From Brachypalpus laphriformis (Eukaryota; Arthropoda; Insecta; Diptera; Syrphidae): a stretch of DNA of 64,000 bases. This document shows positions 12,661 through 22,860 of this stretch, one piece after another. The stretch covers positions 38,362,678-38,426,677 of the forward strand of contig OX246754.1 of the NCBI GenBank assembly GCA_945910035.1, given 5' to 3'. The notes below the pieces were generated by a model. It was not told the DNA's origin. It worked only from the letters and a program-made list of their open reading frames with translations, and made no database searches. Both the position numbers and the translations under genes were made by a program. Position 1 is the first letter of the stretch. Every line of letters starts with the position of its first letter.

Positions 12661-13635
12661 AGATGAAAAGAAAAAATTAAATAATAATAGTTGTTACAAA
12701 TGTTAATAGGGAGGGTAAGAGGAATTGGGTGACGTTTTGAATGAATGTATCTGGTTTTGGGGTATCTTTTTTTTTTTTGCGTGGATGTTTATTAAAATAT
12801 TTTTTTCTTTTTTTTGTTGTTAATCTCATTGGGAAATAAATTGTTTGTTGTTTATTTTGAAATTTTGGACGCGTTAAAATTGGAGAAGGTATTTGATTTC
12901 CTGAAACGCAAATATACATATGTACATAAGCATGTACATATGTATATTGTCCTTCAAATTCTATATCGGATCAATTAATTTACATTTTGTAATGATGTGA
13001 GAAAAGTCTCCACTTGTCATAATATTTTGACGCAAGACAGATGACATTGGTCGGGCTGAGTGTATACCATTGGTCCATTGAAACAAATGTTTTTTAGGTT
13101 CACGTCTGGGTAGAATGAAGCGTTGCCACTTGGTTTTTTTTTCTTCTCACTGTATAAGAACGCTTTTTTCTTTCTTTTAAATTAGCTGGCAGTGTGCATT
13201 GAGCATCATGAGGTCTTTCAAAATCCCTTGACCACTCGAACGTTATACAAAAAGTTCCTTAATAATAAAACCTTAATTCGGAGCTTACGACCCAAACTTT
13301 ACACTTTCTTTCAGTTGGAAAAGATGGAATTAGGTGAATTATAAAATAAATTGGAAAAGCATACATATGAACATACATACATATGTATGTACATATCAGT
13401 TCAAAGCTCCAAATACCTGCATTGTTGTCTTTAGTTTGCTCCGTCATCCAAGTCAAGCCCATTGACCTACATATATTTCCTAAAGCTTAAAAGTGGTATT
13501 GCTGTTGGGGATACGCAATGTGACTTCTCTTTTTTTTTTTGCTGGTCGGTAGAATCATCAGGGTAACGATCACCGTTGTCGTTTTTCGTTTTTCGGTGTG
13601 AATTTTTTTTTTATTAAGTTGTCCAGCCGCCTTTT
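12661..13635. other. AT-rich non-coding stretch
   Basis: Poly-T runs and TACATA/TATGTA-type repeats (near 12910-12945 and 13370-13395). I recognise no gene or transposon terminus here. Confidence 0.4.
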
Positions 13636-13639
13636 AGAA

Positions 13640-13990
13640 TAGACTAGCAGATACCCGTGACTCTGTCTGCGTGATCCGCAACACGGCAAAGGAACCTCAT
13701 TTCATGACCATAGGTGAGAGTTGGAACTTACGCCGAGTTAAAAACCGATAGTTAGCTTGAACATTAAGTTCGGCCTCCCTTATAACAGATTGACTAAGCT
13801 CTCTCAAAATTGATTCTGCCTGACCAATTCTACAGGATTACTCGGCATTGCTCTTTCCATCACTCGTGAATAAGACCCCTAGGTACCTACTTAAACTTAT
13901 CGACCTGCTTCAGTGGGACTCCACTAGCATGCAGAGTGCACTGAATGGGCGTTCGGGAATCGACCATTACTTCCGATTTGTTCACGTTTA
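13640..13990 (-). pseudogene. fragment of Rex1-like reverse transcriptase
   Basis: On the minus strand this reads as a decayed copy of the 51.1-51.45 kb region of the RT element: matching landmarks include GTGAACAA.TCGGAAGTAATGGTCG, TTCAGTGCACTCTGCATG and GGAGTCCCACTGAAGCAGGT, in the same order. It covers the thumb region after the FADD palm. Frames are broken, and neither end shows a target duplication. Confidence 0.72.
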
Positions 13991-14219
13991 CCTTTTCGAA
14001 TGTGTAGTTTTATAATGTCTGGTTTTGCCTGTTTTTTTTTCAATCTCTGTTTATTTATTTTAATATCGTAATCCCCTTGAGGAATATCGTAATAATTCTA
14101 ATTTGAGTTTGTAACCAAGCCCCTAAAGCATAGAATGGCAAAGTTTTACTTAAATCTGTCAATTAGTTTTTGCCCGATACCTGCCCAAAGACGAACCTAG
14201 CTATACTTTTTAATACAGT

Positions 14220-14466
14220 GGGCGCCGTGGCACAAGTGGTTAGTGTGTCGGATCACTGCGCGTGAGATTCCATGTTCGAATCCCAGAAAACACCATAAAG
14301 TTTTTTCACGGTCTCACCTCTCACGAACGTCTGACAAACATCCGAGAGTATTGTTGTCACGAAAAAGCTTCTCAAATCGCCTGTCGGATACGGCACTAAA
14401 CTGTAGGTCCCTTGAATTCGTGTGAAAAAATATAACGCACACAACACGAATGGTTGCGAGAAGCTA
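14220..14466 (+). mobile_element. tRNA-derived SINE (5' part), interrupted by mariner
   Basis: Starts GGGCGCCGTGGCACAAGTGG, which contains a pol III A box, followed by TGTTCGAATCCC, a B box, then a body shared with the copies at 25.6-25.9 kb and 27.0-27.3 kb. At 14465-14466 the copy is cut by a mariner element and resumes at 15758 (GGCCCAGACAC...GAGCTGTTGC). The uninterrupted copy at 27 kb reads straight through this junction, so the order of insertion is clear: SINE first, mariner second. Confidence 0.85.
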
Positions 14467-15757
14467 CGAGGGGTGATTGATAAGTACCTGTGTTAGGCAA
14501 GAAAAAACTTTTTTTTAAACAATTTTATTTTATTTTTCGACATAGTCTATTTTTACCTCGACACACTTAGCCCAACGATATTCCAACTTTTTTAAGCCCT
14601 CCGAAAAATAGGTTTTGTCGAACCCTGCAAAATATGCCTCAGTTTCGGCAATGACCTCCTCGTTTGTTGTGAATCTCTTTCCGCCAAGCCATTTTTTCAT
14701 ATTTGAAAACAAAAAGAAATCACATGGGGCCAAATCTGGAGAATACGGTGGATGCGGCAGTAATTCGTAGCCTAATTCCATCAATTTTGCCGCCGCGATG
14801 TGACACGAGTGAACCGGTGCATTGCCGTGATGGAACAGAACTTTTTTCTTTGCCAAGGGCCGTTTTCTCTTCAATGCGTCGTTAAATTTTCCCAATAATT
14901 CAGCATAATATTGCCCTGTAATCGTTCTTCCCTTTTGCAATTAATCGATGTAGATTAGGCCCTGAGAACCCCAAAAAACGGTGGCCATGACCTTTCCGGC
15001 CGATGGGACTGTTTTCGCCTTCTTTGGTGCACGTTCTCCGCGTGCAGTCCACTGTTTTGACTGTTCTTTCATTTCAGGCGCATAATGATGGATCCAAGTC
15101 TCATCAACAGTCACATAGCGGCGCAGAAATTCCTTCGGATTGCGCTTAAAAAGGTCCAGATTCTGCTGTGAAGTGGTCATTCGAATCCGCTTGTTGTCGA
15201 CGGTTAGCAAACGCGGCACCCATCTTGCAGATAGATTTGTCATACCCAAATGTTGATGCAATATATTCTGCACACGTTCAAATGAGATGCCCATGGTCTC
15301 ATCAACAATCTCTCTTATCTTCACTCGCCGGTCTGCCAATATAATGTCATGGATATTGTTGACCATTTCATCCGTAGTCACTTCAATTGGATGACCCGGA
15401 CGCTCTTCGTCTACGACGGATGTACGACCACGCTTGAATTCAGTGAACCAATATCGAATTGTTGTCATCAAAGGAGAAAGGTCCCCATATACGGTGTCCA
15501 ACTTTTCTTTAATTTCACTACACGTTTTCCCATCTAAAAACAAGAATCTAATCACCGATCGGAACTGCACTTTTTCCATAATTAGAAAAAAAAATTAAAC
15601 TTGCTCACTTCCAACAGCTACTACAACAAAATTAATTAATGAATTTATCTGAAATTTTGACAGTTGTTGTTTGACAGATGACACTAAACAATGACATATA
15701 GATTTTACATCAGTGCCGTTATGTGTCTTCACACGGGTACTTATCAATCACCCTCCG
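14467..15757 (-). mobile_element. near-full-length mariner with intact terminal repeats
   Basis: Inverted repeats CGAGGGGTGATTGATAAGT at the left tip and its match ACTTATCAATCACCCTCCG at the right tip, with TA on both outer sides (14465-14466 and 15758-15759), the mariner target duplication. Length 1291 bp. It carries one transposase gene on the minus strand, described separately, and sits inside a tRNA-derived SINE. Confidence 0.93.
14530..15579 (-). pseudogene. mariner transposase, one stop codon and a lost catalytic Asp
   Basis: Two consecutive minus-strand frames in the same register (15579-14941, 212 codons with stop; 14940-14530) form one mariner transposase of about 348 codons, the usual family length. 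N-terminal helix-turn-helix region, then WVPRLLT, the first catalytic box VDETWIHHY, the second box, and PYSPDLAPCDFFLF with the third aspartate, ending in a DYVEK C-terminus. A single TAA at 14941-14943 splits it right after GLIYID. In the second box the sequence reads HHGNAPVH where the family has HHDNAPVH or HQDNAPVH, so the second catalytic aspartate is glycine. The copy therefore looks dead twice over although its ends could still be recognised by an active relative. Confidence 0.92.
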
Positions 15758-15795
15758 TAGGCCCAGACACTTCATGAGCTGTTGCTCCAATATTT
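15758..15795 (+). mobile_element. tRNA-derived SINE (3' part)
   Basis: Continuation of the SINE begun at 14220: GGCCCAGACACTTCATGAGC then TGTTGCTCCAA, corresponding to the 3' end of the 27-kb copy. It is separated from its 5' part by the mariner insertion. Confidence 0.75.
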
Positions 15796-16148
15796 TTGTT
15801 TTTATTTATTATACGTATAGATTGATAGACAGAAGATTGTAGCTTCTTTTTGTGCTCTAGAGTATTATTCCAACTTTGCCGCGCCCCGAAACATATGGAA
15901 TTCTATTGATGAGCAAAACAAAAATCGTTGAAAAACGACAATGGTAATTGGGGTTAGAGTTTTTGTATTAGTTTCGAACTATGTGAATAGCAAAGTCCTT
16001 GATTTGATAAGGACCTCTCTATATGCATCTGGTAACCTGATGGACTTTTTCATTGCCAGATCTGCCGAATATAGAGCAGAACATATTCCGTCAGTTATTA
16101 AAAAGCCGAGAACGTTTTGCTGTGCGTCGTGCCAAAGTCTAATTATGT
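15796..16148. other. non-coding stretch, nothing recognised
   Basis: A short frame at 15941-16201 overlaps the following inverted-repeat element and has no recognisable domain. Nothing else stands out. Confidence 0.35.
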
Positions 16149-16403
16149 CTGTGGCAATACGACATAATAGCTTAAGTCGACTTAAGTCAAAATTGAGTTA
16201 ATTACAGCAAAATGTTCCCAATTACATAAAGTATTTTCGCTCAATTTTTTAGTTGCATACCTGTAAAGACGGCAGAGTTATGGCTGTTAGAGTAGAGGTG
16301 CAATTCAAAAATTTCATACGATTTTCGCGTAAGCCACAACTTTAAACGCTTCTCCTGAAAAATCATACAAATCGACATAAGCTATTTTGTCGTATTGCCA
16401 CAG
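16149..16403. mobile_element. inverted-repeat element (MITE), about 255 bp
   Basis: Both ends carry CTGTGGCAATACGACA followed by AATAGCTTA-GTCGA in inverted orientation (16149-16183 against 16369-16403), about 33 bp with a few mismatches. No coding sequence inside. Flanks end in TATGT on the left and GTGTATGT on the right, so the target duplication and superfamily are unresolved. Confidence 0.7.
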
Positions 16404-18494
16404 GTGTATGTATGTCCGTATTTGAATTGCTCTTTACAATATCGTTTAAATTTGGAAAGTGCTCTTTGCTTCTGTTATTAAGTTTATCATGTACAATGTG
16501 TACATATCCTTCTTTAAATTTTTACCAAAATGTCATTTGGCGCCCAGCGAAGATACCACACTTGATTTTTGTCATTTGCTGTGCTTGCTCAGATTTTTTT
16601 TCCACCCTGATTCTGTTCTGCGTTACCAATTCGAAAAAGTCGGGCAAATCGTTCTTCTGTTTGTCTTCTTATGACAAACGTCGCAAAGTGGGGTGGGCTT
16701 CAAATTTAGCACTACTAAATCACGGGTGCATTGAAATGAATTTTGAAATAAAACGTTTTAAGCTGTCACAGTGAACGTTTAAAAGTTAAGTTTCTCAAAG
16801 CATGTGTAGAATCACTTGTGATGAGACTGTGATTGCGATCTGGTCATCACTTTTTTCTGCAAACCGAACATGGAACAGTTGTGATTGCTCTATGCCCTAT
16901 GGTACGTGACTGCTCACATCGTATAGCGATTTTCTCTTTTGACTTTTTATACACTTGTGTAGGTGTGAATGATTCTAGAGAGCTCAGGGATTTGATTCTT
17001 CGGCGTTTGTTAACATTCGTGTTGTCTTCGTCATGCGTTTGTTTGCATTTGTGATAGTTATATTTGTTGTATATTGAATGATTGGCACTTGCAATTCATT
17101 GGATTTGTTTTAAACTTCGCCCTGTCCACCAAAGATAACAAAACAAATCAATGCTAACTGTGATCTAAAGAGTGATAACATCACTGCTAGTATTAACTGC
17201 TCATTGTATTAATTGCTCTCTGTGATCACTGTTCTATGCATTTACTTAAAAATTAATTGTTTTGATTAGAATTAGAATTTCTTTTTAATCTCTTTTTGAT
17301 GTTCCAACAAAGAAGACTATTGGCTGAACAAGTAGGTAGGAATAAGACAACAATCTTTGAAAAATGAAAACCTCATCGGAAATATTGGTGAACAGGCTAC
17401 GAACCTGCGATAGTTGCAGTTTTAGCCATCAACGCTCTACCAAATGATCTGTCTTTGAGTGCTTTCTTCCTAGACTATTCTCCAGTATCACAATTTGCTT
17501 TCAAAGGTGCTCTCTGCTATATAAATCGGGGTTTAGTTGTACTTTTCTATTGGAAAGAATCCGGTGAAGTATACACATAAGATAGATCGGGTAAAACAGT
17601 AGGGAAGAGGTGACATTGGATATTTTGTTTCTGAAACACTAAATTAAACATATTTAAACTCGATGTTAACGATTTTCCGAATGTGAAAAGTAATTACTTA
17701 GCCTATGTTATACTAGAAGTAATGCCTAACAATTCAGTGTAATTTTCATCGCATAGGATAGGTAGTTTTGGACTGGAAGAGTAACAAACAAATACCTATA
17801 TATGTAAATCTAATCTTCTTGATACAAATTCTAAAAAGGTACAACTGTTGCAAGTATTGGATAGAGGAACTGTCTTCGAAGAGACATGACATGTATGTTC
17901 TTTAGGGCGTCCAAGTATGCAAAGTTCAGTCGCTTTCTAATGGGCTTTTAACCCCTTATCCATACAGATACTATTTACTCGGACATAAGTCGATACTACT
18001 ATGAGAGTATGAAACGTATCAGGAAGCTGGTTGTAACTCACTTTTCTAGAGCATTTCATTGTACTACAACTACGTCAGGGCAACTACTACGAAGTACTAT
18101 ACAAATCGGTTCGACTCATTCTGGCTTCACATGGATTTTATGTTTTCCCATTCAGTGATTAATTTCCTTTCAAACCATTGATGGTTACATAATTGCTTGA
18201 GTCACACTTACTCGTATCTGACATCATAACAGGCTCGTTTTGTTCATGTGGTCGATTCCTGGTATTGGATTTGCATATCCATTATACTTCAATACAATCA
18301 AATATGTTGTCGGTCCTTTGTAGAGATTGGCTTAAGGTCTCAAGTAGTTCAAGTCATAACCGTATAGTATCCTCTTATAGTCATCAAAGTTAGGAAAATA
18401 AGTTAGAACTCTTGTACTCTTTTCTTTAGAATTTAATAAAATTGTAGCTCATACATATTAATTACATTCAAAATCTATTTTCTTTTCTTTTCAG
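16404..18494. other. probable ttk 5' UTR intron, end portion
   Basis: No conserved coding sequence. It ends in a strong acceptor, TTTTCTTTTCTTTTCAG at 18478-18494, which is why I place it in an intron joining an unseen upstream leader exon to the exon carrying the ttk start codon. A tRNA-like sequence lies at 17385-17460. Confidence 0.5.
17385..17460 (-). other. tRNA-like sequence, possible SINE head
   Basis: The minus strand reads CATTTGGTAGAGCGTTGATG, typical of a tRNA D-arm/A box, and 20-odd bases further GCAGGTTCGTAGCCTGTTC, a T-arm-like stem-loop close to the B box (GGTTCGTAGCC; consensus has A where T is). I could not pair an acceptor stem, so a functional tRNA is unlikely. It may be a tRNA-derived SINE head or tRNA pseudogene. 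Confidence 0.35.
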
Positions 18495-18718
18495 AAATAA
18501 TAATAAGTACGATTTTGTAACGTCGAAGCAATAAGTTAAAATATGAACATTTTTTAGTAAAAAAAAAAAAAAAAAGCACACACGCGTTTGAATATTTATA
18601 TTATTTAAAATATATGCAAAAACTTTACATAAAACAAAGGGAAGATCAAGTGAAAATACTTAAAAAAAAAAAATAAGTAAAATTGCAAGTAAATCAGAAA
18701 AGTAAAATAAAAGCAAAA
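18495..18718 (+). promoter_or_regulatory. ttk: ttk 5' UTR segment with upstream start codon
   Basis: Begins right after the acceptor at 18493-18494 and runs to the ATG at 18719. It is A-rich, with a poly-A run near 18560-18575. An upstream ATG at 18543 opens a tiny frame (M-N-I-F-stop), a possible uORF that could dampen translation. The main ATG context is AAAAATGGC, with A at -3 and G at +4, favourable for initiation. Confidence 0.6.
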
Positions 18719-18856
18719 ATGGCATCCCAAAGATTCTGCTTACGATGGAATAACCATCAGAGTAACCTTCTCTCAGTTTTCGATCAACTGCTACATGCTG
18801 AAACCTTCACAGATGTCACGCTGGCCGTGGAAGGACAATATTTGAAGGCTCACAAA
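18719..18856 (+). CDS. ttk: tramtrack exon 1 (shared): BTB domain, first part
   Basis: tramtrack is a nuclear BTB/POZ zinc-finger repressor that in Drosophila blocks neuronal fate and represses segmentation genes. This exon encodes residues 1-46 and starts MASQRFCLRWNNHQSNLLSV, the signature of the insect BTB family and, from memory, essentially the Drosophila Ttk N-terminus. The BTB fold mediates dimerisation. The start is the ATG at 18719; in-frame codons upstream (from about 18683) are non-ATG and not conserved. The exon ends CACAAA|GTAAGT at 18857, phase 0. A frame reading on past this donor stops within the intron, as expected. The gene continues in exons at 18960, 22861, 23063, then either 24479 plus 32092 (p69 type) or 43722 (p88 type). 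Confidence 0.97.
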
Positions 18857-18959
18857 GTAAGTTGTATTTTAATACATATTTACACACAAGTAATTCTTTT
18901 AGTGAAAGTCCAAGTGTTTTGAATGTTATTCAATTTGTGGGTTTATTTTCTTGTTTTAG

Positions 18960-19424
18960 ATGGTGTTGTCAGCTTGTAGTCCATACTTTAATGCACTCTT
19001 CGTCAATCATTCAGAGAAACATCCAATTGTTATATTGAAAGATGTTCCCTACTCAGATATGAAGAGTCTACTTGACTTCATGTATCGCGGTGAAGTTTCA
19101 GTTGATCAAGAGCGTTTAACAGCGTTTTTACGCGTTGCCGAGAGTCTACGAATAAAGGGTCTGACAGAAGTAAATGATGATAAGCCAAGTGGCGCAGCAC
19201 CTACACCTCCACCACCACAATTGCATCGGATTCAGCCGTATCTAGTGCAACAGAGAACTAAAGCACAGAATATGTTGAACATGAATAATAATCAACAATC
19301 GTTACTGGGTACGGCGTTATCATCGATGCCAAAGAGAAAACGCGGACGGCCTCGAAAGCTGTCGGGCAGTTCAAATGGCACCGGAAATGATTTCGATGAT
19401 TACGATAGGGATGGTATGGTTCAG
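18960..19424 (+). CDS. ttk: tramtrack exon 2 (shared): BTB domain end and AT-hook-like region
   Basis: Acceptor TTTTAG before 18960 and donor CAG|GTAAGA at 19425, 465 nt, phase 0 on both sides. Encodes residues 47-201. It completes the BTB domain (MVLSACSPYFNALFVNH, then LKDVPYSDMKSLLDFMYRGE and FLRVAESLRIKGLTEV). A proline/glutamine-rich linker follows, then KRKRGRPRKLSGSSNG at about residues 170-185, a GRP-core AT-hook-like basic motif that suggests minor-groove DNA contact or nuclear import. Only 103 nt of intron separates it from exon 1, while the next intron is 3.4 kb and loaded with repeats. Confidence 0.97.
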
Positions 19425-19867
19425 GTAAGAACTTTTTTTTTCTCTTTTAGTTGATACTTTCAAATGTACATATGTATTTGTATTTGGTGAAGTATCTCAC
19501 AAATCATGGATTGACCGCATCCCCTAATTGTGGTAGGTTCGTGTAAAATTGTTAAAAGACAGGTTTACAAATCCATATGTATATCGCGGGGACTCCTAGG
19601 GTTAATCCTCGATTATGGTAGGATGTACTATATCGGTCTGCTACCACTTAGAGCAAGAAGTTCAGAATTGAAAACTTTAGCCTAGAGCAAAGCTTACTAA
19701 ATGGCTATTAATTGAATAAAAACAAAACAAGCGGATTAAAATTAGTTAGAATATCAAACCAAGGTCTGAGTTTAAAAATGAAAAATTCATCGTTGGGCGC
19801 CATTTAATATGGAGGGCTCGAAAAGCAGAAGGAAACTGGCGGAGTCAGCTCTTATCGGATTTTCTTC

Positions 19868-19953
19868 TTCCTTTTCCGGTGAAGTTATGATCTGAATTCA
19901 AAGGATCATAACCTCACTGCATTTCTATTGATCCGCCTGTGGAGTTCGCTTGT
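19868..19953 (-). mobile_element. 100-bp hairpin SINE-like element, copy 3
   Basis: Reverse orientation: starts with the GAA-type tail read as TTCTTCTTCC, then the stem GTTATGATCTGAATTC and its partner GGATCATAACC, then the head ACTGATCCGCC-like segment (TTGATCCGCCTGTGGAGTTCGC). The stem has one mismatch. I could not identify a target duplication for this copy. Confidence 0.75.
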
Positions 19954-20199
19954 TTTACCTCAGGAAATATCGGCAGACCTCCCGATTTTAAATCACTTCT
20001 GACTCTTACCGGATACTTCCGTTAAACATGTAAACCCGTTTATTTCGCGTAGCTTGAACTTGTTACTCTCCTTTGTCAGTTGTTTAACGATATTTTCCTA
20101 GTCATTATGTAAAATCTGTTAAGACAAATCGGCTTCACTGTGACCAGATTTTATAACCCATCCAATAGGTATCCATTTTGACTATCAATTTGTACTGTA

Positions 20200-20524
20200 A
20201 TGGGTGGTGTGAATAAAAATTGAGTGTGAGTGTTCCCTTAACATTTTGAACGGAACACTCCATTTGGTGTGAATAAAAATAGGTTTCGTTAAGTTTAACA
20301 AGTTTCATTAAGTTATTACAAATTTATATTTCCTTATGCGCTCACTTTTGTTTAATTTACCAATAAAAGCACATTGACAAATGAATTTGACAGTTCGTCA
20401 CTCGAGTTTTCAAACTTCAACTTGAGGGGAAGAACCTGCATAGAGGCAAATTTTTATTCACATCGAATTGAGTGTTCTCTTTAACGAAAACACTTCCCTC
20501 AAGAGGGTTTACTCACACCAAATG
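20200..20524. repeat. foldback element with multiple internal palindromes
   Basis: GGTGTGAATAAAAAT occurs twice (near 20206 and 20265) and its complement near 20453 and, diverged, at 20510-20524 (ACTCACACCAAATG). GAGTGTTCC and GGAACACTC form a short hairpin between about 20227 and 20260. The layout resembles a non-coding foldback or MITE. No target duplication was resolved. Confidence 0.45.
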
Positions 20525-21764
20525 TCTGTCTGTCTATATGTCATAACTTTTGGCATAGAATATGGTGCAAGACAAGCAGAATTTCATAGTCCAAGTGTGT
20601 GAACATTTTTAAAATCTGCCTACGAACATGGCCGCTTTTTTTAAAAATATTTTTGATACTAACTGAAAAAATGGCTTTAGCGAAATATCCCCCTGAGACC
20701 CAAGACCAAGTTATGTATTTTTCATTAACAAGACCTTTTTTTTTATAACTTAATACCACCTATAATTACATAAATTTCAGTGAAAAAAAATTACCACCAT
20801 TATGGGAATAGTGGGGTGGTATCATCAGTAATACTTTGGGTCTTAAATAGCTTCAAAAGCTTCAAAATCACCATGACAGTAATGTTAAATATACAGTTTA
20901 AACTAAATATTTAAAACAAAACACTAGCAAATAACTTCATAAAACGAATGCTTACCCTTGCGCAAAGTTGACATGGTGGCAACGCAAAAAAAATCAAACT
21001 TCAACTGATTGCAATTGACGTAATTTGACAACTAGAGAAATGCCACGTGGCTCAAAAACAAGATAATGGCTCTCCAAACTGTCCCCCCGAAAGGTTCTAC
21101 CGAATTCCAAAAGATGGCGTGGAAAAAAATTCTAAACTAAACGTATCACTGGTGATACCGGGGGTCTCAGGAGGATATGCATGTAGAAGTCGTTGCTTAG
21201 GAATTCGACCACGCCTTTTTAGTTTACGTTTTCCCACAAAAGGCCATATTTTCCTTATATCCCTCATTCAAACGGGTGAATTTGTTCACAACTCGTTTTA
21301 GCCACTCACACCTTCTACCTTAGAGCCGTTTTCTTACAAAATCGTCAAAAGTATTTAGGAAAATGTAGGATTGGTAACATACGATTTGCTCCAGACGGAC
21401 TGCAAAACTGCCATTATAGTGTTGGTTATTGCAGTTTTCTACGGGGTAATTTCAGTGGCCAAACATTTTCTACTTTCCGTCAACTTTAGACTCTTGTCAG
21501 AGTGCCATTCGACCAGTACTTACTCCACATGTTTTACTTTAAAAAATTATATTGTATCTCCAAAAACAAAAACACTGATAATTGAGTTAAACTTGGCTTT
21601 TCTCCATGGGTAGCCCTTTTAATGTAGTTGAATGAAGTATGAATAGTTTCCCACTTTTGTCATTAATAGATTTTTTTAATTTAATTTGATGATGAACTAT
21701 GTACATCCAAATTGGTGTTGGTCTCAACCTATAAATCCTTAGAAAGAAAGATCGACTTGTGTCA

Positions 21765-21989
21765 TTCACCCTGATTGTCGTTGGCGTTTGTCGCTTTTCG
21801 ACGATTGTCGTTTTTTTCATATCTATGACCTACTGACCGTTTAACATTACTAAGCAATTTGTTTGTCGTGTAGAATACTATAACAGCTCTTTCACAGTGA
21901 AAAAGTTATGAAAATGAATTCGTGCTTCATCTGAAGAATAAAACGACAATCGTCGCAAAGCGACAAACGCCATCGACAATCAGGGTGAA
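21765..21989. mobile_element. MITE with TTCACCC termini, copy A (about 225 bp)
   Basis: Inverted termini of about 45 bp: TTCACCCTGATTGTCGTTGG at the left and its complement CATCGACAATCAGGGTGAA at the right, continuing through GCGTTTGTCGC and CGACGATTGTCGTTTT. The arms themselves contain tandem TGTCG/CGACA motifs. No coding capacity. A second copy is at 47811-47986. Confidence 0.8.
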
Positions 21990-22040
21990 TATATCAGGTT
22001 AGGTTTTTAAAACCTAATTTATCAGGTCGTCAGACCTAAC

Positions 22041-22783
22041 GTTGGGCGCCAATTATTCCAATTTACCTCATTACATATTTAAATTTATCAGCAACTGTTT
22101 GCGAAGCTCTGTTGGTATCAGTTTATTAATGCTTCAACTAGAATTTCATTTACTCCTTACGTTGGGCGCCAATTATCACAATTTGTCTCGTCACATATGT
22201 TGCGATAACGTACCGTACTTTCCCGTATTCAGGAGAAGAGTACGAATCGGAGTATAGTTTTAAAATAAAACAATTAGTTTACTTGACAATATGTTTATTC
22301 ACTCTAGGGCCCGCTGTCTCAATGCTTGGCTGCGAACGTTCGAGTTATAATCAAGAACTTATCCTTTTAAATTCTAAATCTATACTGACTTATTCCTACC
22401 TATTCTCCGCCTTATATAGTATCGATTCCATCCATATCATCCACATAAGACATTATGTACATTCGGTACCACCTTTAATCTTTGCGTACCTGATCATAAA
22501 ACGTATAAACCATTTCCTGTGATCAGGTACCGTCAATGATCCGTTCCTATGTTTATTACTTTAAGCAATAACCCGGATTAGTCGCATTTAATGTGTAATA
22601 AAAAGCAACTTAAGCGTTTACGCTTAAAAGTTGCTATGCGATAGTTAGGGATGGAATCGATATACATAGGTATATTGTTATTATAATATTTTGGGACGCA
22701 TGTAGTGAGTCACTACACATATCGCTGATTATCAGTCAATTAATGCTTTTAGTAGTATATTACAGACCTTACGTTGGGCGCCA
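22041..22783 (-). mobile_element. LTR retrotransposon remnants: three primer-site modules
   Basis: GTTGGGCGCCAATTAT occurs at 22041, 22161 and 22773. Read on the minus strand this is TTGGCGCCCAACGT, complementary to the 3' end of animal tRNA-Lys(CUU) including CCA, the primer-binding site of many LTR retrotransposons. Each site is preceded (minus strand) by an LTR-like end GTGATAA or GGAATAA, and followed by a related leader that contains AAGCATTAAT in two of the three copies. Only one full LTR (22184-22717) is present, between the first and second modules. No gag or pol coding sequence remains. The similarity between modules is seen directly; assignment to a superfamily (BEL/Pao or gypsy) is open. 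Confidence 0.72.
22184..22717 (-). repeat. long terminal repeat, about 534 bp
   Basis: On the minus strand it starts TGTAGTGACTCACTACATGC and ends GTGACGAGACA, so it has TG...CA ends. Inside are a TATA-like ACTATATAAGG (around 22410), an AATAAA-type polyadenylation signal (GAATAAACATATTG near 22290), and downstream of the end a primer-binding site complementary to tRNA-Lys. The exact 3' boundary could instead abut the primer site at 22172. The order promoter, polyA signal, PBS fits a 5' LTR read on the minus strand. Confidence 0.68.
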
Positions 22784-22860
22784 ATTATCACGGCTATTAA
22801 CAATTTATTCCAAACTCAAACATATCCTCAAATATTTTTAAATTTTTTATTTTTTTTTAG

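Larger units (their letters stand above)
19425..22860 (+). other. ttk: ttk intron 2 with several insertions
   Basis: A 3.4-kb intron between phase-0 exons. It contains an isolated tRNA-Lys-like 3' motif (19792-19802), a hairpin SINE-like copy (19868-19953), a foldback element (20200-20524), a MITE (21765-21989) and an LTR/primer-site series (22041-22783). Around 20540-21640 I see no named element, only a loose inverted similarity between 20676-20705 and 21153-21180. It ends in a poly-T tract and TTTTTTTTAG at 22860. Confidence 0.8.

Noticed and set aside
14703..14885. Plus-strand frame inside the mariner
   Set aside because: Opposite-strand shadow of the transposase gene.
17385..17460. Functional tRNA gene on the minus strand
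   Set aside because: D-arm and T-arm resemble a tRNA, but no acceptor stem pairs and the B box is imperfect; kept only as a tRNA-like sequence.
18683..18718. Upstream in-frame extension of the ttk start (non-ATG codons from 18683)
   Set aside because: No ATG in this stretch; the family starts MASQRFCLRWNNHQ, which is the ATG at 18719.
20676..21180. Possible large inverted-repeat element from GAAATATCCCCCTGAGACCC to GGGGGTCTCAGGAGGATATG
   Set aside because: Only about 20 bp of loose inverted similarity, no target duplication and no repeat copy elsewhere in the window.
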